Origin: an uncultured Bacteroidales bacterium
GTDB lineage: Bacteria > Bacteroidota > Bacteroidia > Bacteroidales > Paludibacteraceae
Reading direction: 5' to 3'
Assembly (NCBI GenBank): GCA_900316845.1
Contig: ONEG01000004.1
Location: 153,790 to 217,789 of the forward strand
Length of the DNA: 64,000 nucleotides
The position numbers and the translations under genes are program-made. The first letter of the stretch is position 1. Each line of letters starts with the position of its first letter. Shown here one piece after another: positions 59,941 to 64,000 of this stretch. The notes under the pieces are model-generated. The model made no database searches, had not been told where the DNA came from, and was given only the letters and a program-made list of their open reading frames with translations.

Positions 59941-60164
59941 TTATTATGTGGACAGGGCATATAATTAAAATTTATACAAGCTAAGCAATATTTGTATTAG
60001 AATTTATACAAGCTGTAGAGCGGGAGAATGGAAATTTATACAAGCTATAAATAAAAGATACAAGCTACATTATAAATCTATGTAAAAAGATACAAGTTAT
60101 GAATAAAAGATACAAGCTATGAATAAAAGATACAAGCTATGTTATTATTATGCGGACAGGGCAT
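59941..60164. repeat. 20-bp direct repeats flanking an array block
   Basis: TTATTATGTGGACAGGGCAT at 59941-59960 and the same with one change (G-C-G) at 60145-60164. Between them lie three TTTATACAAGC and four AAAGATACAAG(C/T)T elements. Confidence 0.8.
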
Positions 60165-60169
60165 GGTAG

Positions 60170-60664
60170 TTACCTTTCTAATGCTTCGGTGAAAATTTTA
60201 CCTATTTCAAGATAGGTTTGGAGTTTGCCGGCAGTTTCGCGGTTCTGCTCAGACGGACGGACAGACCAGTTGGGATATTCGCCAACAATCTTGGTGAAGA
60301 TAGGTGAACGAGAAATAGAATTGGCATTGGTAACCACCTCGTCACAGATGCGATTGATATACTCGGCATCAGCAGAATAGGCGCCTTTCTGCATTTCGTC
60401 TCGCTCTTCCAATATTTTAACCACGGCAGCCCAATCAGCCTTATTGCAGATTTTGGCCTTATGTACGGCACATATGCCTGCGTCGATACCGGTAAGATAT
60501 TTTTGCCCAATTGGCTCCTGTTGTGGAGAGGTTGTAGCAATATTCTCCGCATTGAGCACTTGCACATGACCGTCTTTATCTACATGCACATCCATGTGCT
60601 CGACATTATTGATGTTCTGTCCTACAGGTGCATGGAAATGTATTTCAAATTTCGCTCCGCTCAT
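60170..60664 (-). CDS. unknown protein with N-terminal APVGQ motif
   Basis: 164 residues. Starts with FEIHFHAPVGQNINNVEHMD, a motif shared with the two genes upstream, then KDGHVQVLNAENI. The C-terminal 100 residues are helical. I recognise no domain with known function; similar motifs (NAPVGQxIxNVE) occur in accessory proteins of Bacteroides, from memory. ATGA overlap with the gene upstream. Confidence 0.65.
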   Translation of the reverse strand: MSGAKFEIHFHAPVGQNINNVEHMDVHVDKDGHVQVLNAENIATTSPQQEPIGQKYLTGIDAGICAVHKAKICNKADWAAVVKILEERDEMQKGAYSADAEYINRICDEVVTNANSISRSPIFTKIVGEYPNWSVRPSEQNRETAGKLQTYLEIGKIFTEALER

Positions 60665-61539
60665 TCTTTATTCGTATTCATGTGTTCAACATTCTGGTTT
60701 ACTTGTCCGACAGGGACTTGAAAGTTAGCTTCATTCTTATTTCCTTGCACCAAATCTCCTTGTACGATGAGAGGAGTGTCTAACAGGCGAAGTTTTTTCT
60801 TAATAACATCCTTTTTCCATCCGTCTTTTTCAAATGCAAAATATCTCAGCATATCACTAATTGCTGATGCCGTATGAGATCCCGCATTCCGTACATATTG
60901 GATAATCTCATCCACGGAGAGGGTGTATTCGGGTTTCTCCTTGGGTTGTTTATTTTTTGCACGTTCCTCTGCCGCTTGCCGCTTTAGTTCTTTTTGACGA
61001 TTTTCTGCTTCTGCCTTTTGCCGTAGCAAATGTTGATTTAATATAGGGGTCACTTCTTTCTTCCATGAGCCATAGACCAATTCAGCATTTTTGATAAGGA
61101 AAGAAAGATACACTACACGTTGTTGCGGTTCAAAAATCTCCAATAAGAAATTTTTGATAGACTGTTGAGAAACGCAATAACCCATGTCATTCCAATCTAC
61201 AAATGCCGGAGATTTGAGCCATCCGTCATTAATCATATCAGTTAATCCCCAGAAAGCAGTATTAGTATCAAATATTTTTCTCTGCTTGGCATATTCTTCA
61301 TATTTAGCTCTGTCATATCCACGGTGATAGAGGTAATACATATAGCATTTCTCACGATTAGCCAACGAGAACGCATCACAACTACACTCATCTTCCATCC
61401 ACTCACGCAGGACGCGATCACTATTTGCCGACCAATCTTCTAATGTGATACTACCATCCTCTTCTTCTACGGGGTAGTGTTTCCAATCAATGATACAGTC
61501 GCTTTCGCGCAGTCTTTTATGTTGTTCGTTTTCTATCAT
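60661..61539 (-). CDS. unknown protein with C-terminal APVGQ-type motif
   Basis: 292 residues. Helical, with a strongly basic/acidic coiled-coil-like segment (about 170-205, Lys/Arg/Glu/Ala) and a small C-terminal domain ending NEANFQVPVGQVNQNVEHMN. No known domain recognised. Central gene of the operon. Confidence 0.65.
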   Translation of the reverse strand: MIENEQHKRLRESDCIIDWKHYPVEEEDGSITLEDWSANSDRVLREWMEDECSCDAFSLANREKCYMYYLYHRGYDRAKYEEYAKQRKIFDTNTAFWGLTDMINDGWLKSPAFVDWNDMGYCVSQQSIKNFLLEIFEPQQRVVYLSFLIKNAELVYGSWKKEVTPILNQHLLRQKAEAENRQKELKRQAAEERAKNKQPKEKPEYTLSVDEIIQYVRNAGSHTASAISDMLRYFAFEKDGWKKDVIKKKLRLLDTPLIVQGDLVQGNKNEANFQVPVGQVNQNVEHMNTNKE

Positions 61540-61556
61540 TCTTATTGTTATAATAA

Positions 61557-61733
61557 TTAATCCTTTTTTGTATTCAAATGCTCCACATTCGCAATAAACT
61601 GACCAACAGGCGCATTTACGTTGACAATTGTACTCACTTTGGATGATTCAACTTTGGTGCGAGCCTCCTGTTGTTTATCCTTTGCATATTGTGCAAGGAA
61701 TTGCATCGCCAGCAATAAACTTTCGCGTGCCAT
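61557..61733 (-). CDS. 58-residue protein with the APVGQ motif, overlapping the gene upstream
   Basis: An ORF of 58 codons: MARESLLLAMQFLAQYAKDK, then a Lys/Glu segment, then NVNAPVGQFIANVEHLN and stop. The motif is the same as in the two genes downstream. The first 100 bases overlap, in another frame, the 3' end of the 443-residue gene, whose last 30 residues are unusual in composition (Trp, Cys, Arg). So either a coupled overlapping gene or the true end of the larger protein after a frameshift. Confidence 0.6.
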   Translation of the reverse strand: MARESLLLAMQFLAQYAKDKQQEARTKVESSKVSTIVNVNAPVGQFIANVEHLNTKKD

Positions 61734-62965
61734 AAAATTAGGTATATTTCCTGCACGATGCGTCCCATTTCTTGGTATTGTGTAGCTAATTCATCCGCTA
61801 ATTGTGCATAACAATCTTCTATTTTAGGTGGATATAACCTGCGGTTGTTATGTTTCTGTTCTTGTAATATCTGTTCAGCCCGCAGCTTGATATACACGTC
61901 AAAACAAGCGTTGCGGAACTCACAATCCAGATTATCTATGGTAGGCAACTCATGGAAATCTTCTTTTCCACTCATCATCAACATACGATAACCATGCGCC
62001 AGATACAGGCACTTACAGAAATCATAGCTATTTGTAGTCAGCAATCGTCCGCTATATTTTTCCAATCGCAAGATATGTTGTACCATGCCGATACGTTGAC
62101 CTACTATCTCACGACTATCATAGATAGATTGCGCAATACAAACTAATTCCTCCGGCTGGACATCCTTGATAAATACCGTTAATTCGTCCATATCGGGTTG
62201 GTCTTTCCATATCTTCGGAATAGGATTACAAAATAATCCATTCATCCGCATATAGATATGAATCAAGTATCTTGCGTCCTCTACAAACTCTTTTGCTTTT
62301 CGTTCGTCCAATTTTTTCTCAGCCATGCCCTGTAGATATCCCAGCACATCCACACGCCAAGTAGGATATGGTATTACGTGGAGAAAAGTATGTAATAGTA
62401 GATAGTAAGGGAAAGTCTTGCCGAATAGGTGTTGGTATTTTACCACTTCGTTAAATGCTACCTCCCAATCAACTTGAGCAAGGTTCTTGCCCCTACCTAT
62501 TTCAGCAAAGAGTTCTAAGGGATTGATGGTAGGCGGGGCAGTCTTTTTATATTGCAGAATATCTTTGATTGTTTGCTCAACTGCTTGTTGGTCGAAATTA
62601 AAATTCTTCTTGGCTCTTTCCTGTAACACCTGAAGTAAATCGTTCGCCAATGCTTCTTCTTGAATTTTTTTGAGACCATTCACACGAAGCATAATATACA
62701 TAGCCGCAGCGACTTGATACCCAGGCGTTTTCCTGTAATAGTTTTGATTCGGATTATGTTGCGTCACGATTGACATTGCTTTGTCAATATAATCCCATGC
62801 AGAAAGTACTTGCTCTGGATGCTCGTTGAGTTCATCAACCAAGTTTATCGCTATCCGAAGCACCAAAAGAGGCTGAACCGGATTATGAATATCGGCACAG
62901 GATGAGATATATCTTAACAATATCCGTGCGTCTGTATCTTGATTTTGAGTTTGATTATTTTCCAT
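61634..62965 (-). CDS. unknown helical protein
   Basis: 443 residues, nearly all helical, no signal peptide or membrane helix. Begins MENNQTQNQDTDARILLRYI; includes LLVLRIAINLVDELNEHPEQ and YQVAAAMYIMLRVNGLKK. No family recognised. Its last 30 residues appear to be out of frame (see the 58-residue ORF). First gene of the operon; promoter with a palindrome just before it. Confidence 0.65.
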   Translation of the reverse strand: MENNQTQNQDTDARILLRYISSCADIHNPVQPLLVLRIAINLVDELNEHPEQVLSAWDYIDKAMSIVTQHNPNQNYYRKTPGYQVAAAMYIMLRVNGLKKIQEEALANDLLQVLQERAKKNFNFDQQAVEQTIKDILQYKKTAPPTINPLELFAEIGRGKNLAQVDWEVAFNEVVKYQHLFGKTFPYYLLLHTFLHVIPYPTWRVDVLGYLQGMAEKKLDERKAKEFVEDARYLIHIYMRMNGLFCNPIPKIWKDQPDMDELTVFIKDVQPEELVCIAQSIYDSREIVGQRIGMVQHILRLEKYSGRLLTTNSYDFCKCLYLAHGYRMLMMSGKEDFHELPTIDNLDCEFRNACFDVYIKLRAEQILQEQKHNNRRLYPPKIEDCYAQLADELATQYQEMGRIVQEIYLILWHAKVYCWRCNSLHNMQRINNRRLAPKLNHPK

Positions 62966-62978
62966 ATTTTTGTTAACT

Positions 62979-62994
62979 GCGCGAAATTTCGCGC
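62979..62994. promoter_or_regulatory. 16-bp palindrome at the promoter
   Basis: GCGCGAAATTTCGCGC, directly downstream of the -7 box, where a repressor would block initiation. Operator role inferred. Confidence 0.55.
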
Positions 62995-63001
62995 AAAGGT
63001 A
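62994..63001 (-). promoter_or_regulatory. -7 box of the unknown operon
   Basis: TACCTTTG followed by CGCG on the minus strand, 29 bases before the ATG. Confidence 0.7.
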
Positions 63002-63091
63002 GTAAAAATTTTTGAGATATACAAGGAAATGCGGTAGTAATCTGCCGAAAAAGTTGATTTTGAAAGCGAATTGAGCAAGAATGGACGATTA

Positions 63092-63277
63092 CTGGATAGT
63101 ATCCAGCATAAGGGAAAAACATTTTCGACAGAAATGGTGTCCAAATTCAATTTGGACGAAATTGACGAAGAAAGGGGCTGGCAAATAAGACAATCGGAAT
63201 AAGATTCCGGACTAATAGACAAAGGACACCGGATAATATCCAACAAAATGAACAAAGCAACCAGACTGATAGTCTGG
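63092..63277. repeat. cluster of five small palindromes
   Basis: CTGGATA-G-TATCCAG (63092-63106), GTCCAAATT-C-AATTTGGAC (63139-63157), CGGAAT-AAG-ATTCCG (63195-63209), GGATA-A-TATCC (63231-63241), CCAGACT-GAT-AGTCTGG (63261-63277). No convincing gene lies here; short open frames lack good starts. Confidence 0.75.
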
Positions 63278-63345
63278 AAAACTCGAAGAATCTTAGAGAA
63301 TGGCATGGATATGGTATGTTTATTGGAGAGCAAAAAATATGGATT

Positions 63346-63896
63346 ATGATATATGGTTATATCCGCGTAAGTTCTGACAAGCAGACGGTCGAGAACCAGC
63401 GGTTTGAGATTGAACGGTTCTGCAAAGTGAATAATCTGCACATTGACGGTTGGATTGAAGAAACGATCTCCGGCACAAAAGCTTACAACAAACGGCAGTT
63501 AGGTGTGTTGCTAAAGAAAGTATGATTATGGAGATACTGAGTATCTGTATGAAGAAAGAGTGCCGCGTATGGACAATCAAAGATAACTATCGGTTGGGCG
63601 ATGATATTCAGAGCAAAGTGTTAGCTTTTGCTTTCGGATTATCGGCAGAGATAGAACGAAATCTAATTAGTCAAAGGACGAAAGAAGCTTTGGCAAGAAA
63701 ACGTGCAGAAGGTGTACGGCTTGGGCGTCCACATGGAAAACAATCGCGGCAATGTACATATAAGTTGCATAAAAAAGAGGACTTAATACGCGGATTATTA
63801 GCAGAAGGTGTTTCATTTGCAAAAATTGGTAAATTATTAAAAGTGAACAAAGATACAGTACGAAAGTATTACCATACTTTTATGGAAAATGACTGA
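63346..63896 (+). pseudogene. Mpi-type serine invertase with an internal deletion
   Basis: Two frames together make a serine recombinase like the Bacteroides fragilis global invertase Mpi. First part: MIYGYIRVSSDKQTVENQRF with catalytic Ser near residue 9, to LLKKV, then a stop. Second part from 63522: MIMEILSICMKKECRVWTIK, SAEIERNLISQRTKEAL and a helix-turn-helix (FAKIGKLLKVNKDTVRKYY). In Mpi, about 20 residues with SE(I/L)SRLGRN stand between; these hold an essential Arg. The loss also shifts the frame, so the gene is inactive. Confidence 0.8.
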
Positions 63897-64000
63897 CATC
63901 TATTGAGCGATTTTGTTCGGTCGCACTCATCTGTTTGTGATTTTAGAGGTTCAGACAGTTGGGTAATATTGTCAGAGATAGAACAATCAATTAAAAACAA

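Noticed and set aside
59354-60139. CRISPR array
   Set aside because: Elements are only about 13 bases, occur in both orientations and have irregular spacing; no cas genes nearby.

Overview
The window comes from a member of the Bacteroidota, most likely the order Bacteroidales. The evidence is a SusC/SusD pair, many lipoproteins, repeated promoters with the -7 box TAnnTTTG (usually followed by GC), DUF3467 and DUF4250 proteins, an Rnf operon in the Bacteroides gene order with an RseC-like gene in front, a DPP III peptidase, and a broken Mpi-type invertase. I cannot place it below order level.

Layout. 0.2-6.6 kb: aroC, a PCMD-domain secreted protein, a membrane glycosyltransferase, DUF3467, a nucleoside phosphorylase, a NahK-like sugar kinase and a CBM9-like protein. 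6.8-22.3 kb: a large secreted beta-helix protein on the minus strand, then a plus-strand operon for amino sugars (AgaS-type deaminase/isomerase, GatZ/KbaZ protein, acetylxylan-esterase-like lipoprotein, PfkB kinase) followed by two related purple-acid-phosphatase proteins and a Big2 protein. The last three and the beta-helix protein share a C-terminal tail. 22.5-37.8 kb: a DeoR regulator facing a polysaccharide-utilization locus (amidohydrolase lipoprotein, GH36-like hydrolase, SusC, SusD, PKD lipoprotein, DUF4874/DUF4832 lipoprotein, EamA transporter, secreted propeller-like protein), then DPP III. 38.0-41.1 kb: a chimeric EPSP synthase/glycosyltransferase, an OhrR/MarR regulator, gene debris and glutathione peroxidase. 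41.3-46.6 kb: the rnf operon, whose RnfB is very short. 46.7-51.8 kb: ftsK, lolA-like, trxB, trmO and tRNA-Phe. 51.9-58.6 kb: thirteen tightly packed minus-strand genes for repair, stress and small-molecule functions. 58.6-64 kb: an AT-rich accessory region with about 20 copies of an AATTTATACAAGC element, a cupin joined to a winged-helix fragment, an unrecognised operon whose proteins share an 'APVGQ...NVEH' motif, a cluster of small palindromes and a broken invertase.

The 10-15 kb operon and the 22-36 kb locus look like one programme: outer-membrane capture and trimming of a galactose/GalNAc-containing glycan, then catabolism through GalN-6-P and tagatose phosphates, probably controlled by the DeoR/AgaR-like repressor. 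TTTCG-rich sites lie in front of both transcription units.

The most unusual feature is not a single gene. Short spacers repeatedly carry private tandem arrays with a fixed period: 8-bp units inside operons, and 44-bp blocks of exactly four 11-bp units elsewhere. Related repeats also lie in frame inside coding regions (aroC, the glycosyltransferase, the aroA chimera). Several sit at truncations or junctions (the RnfB stop, the EPSPS/glycosyltransferase joint). This suggests an active small-repeat process that reshapes genes. The 58.6-64 kb region is the best candidate for an undescribed element.
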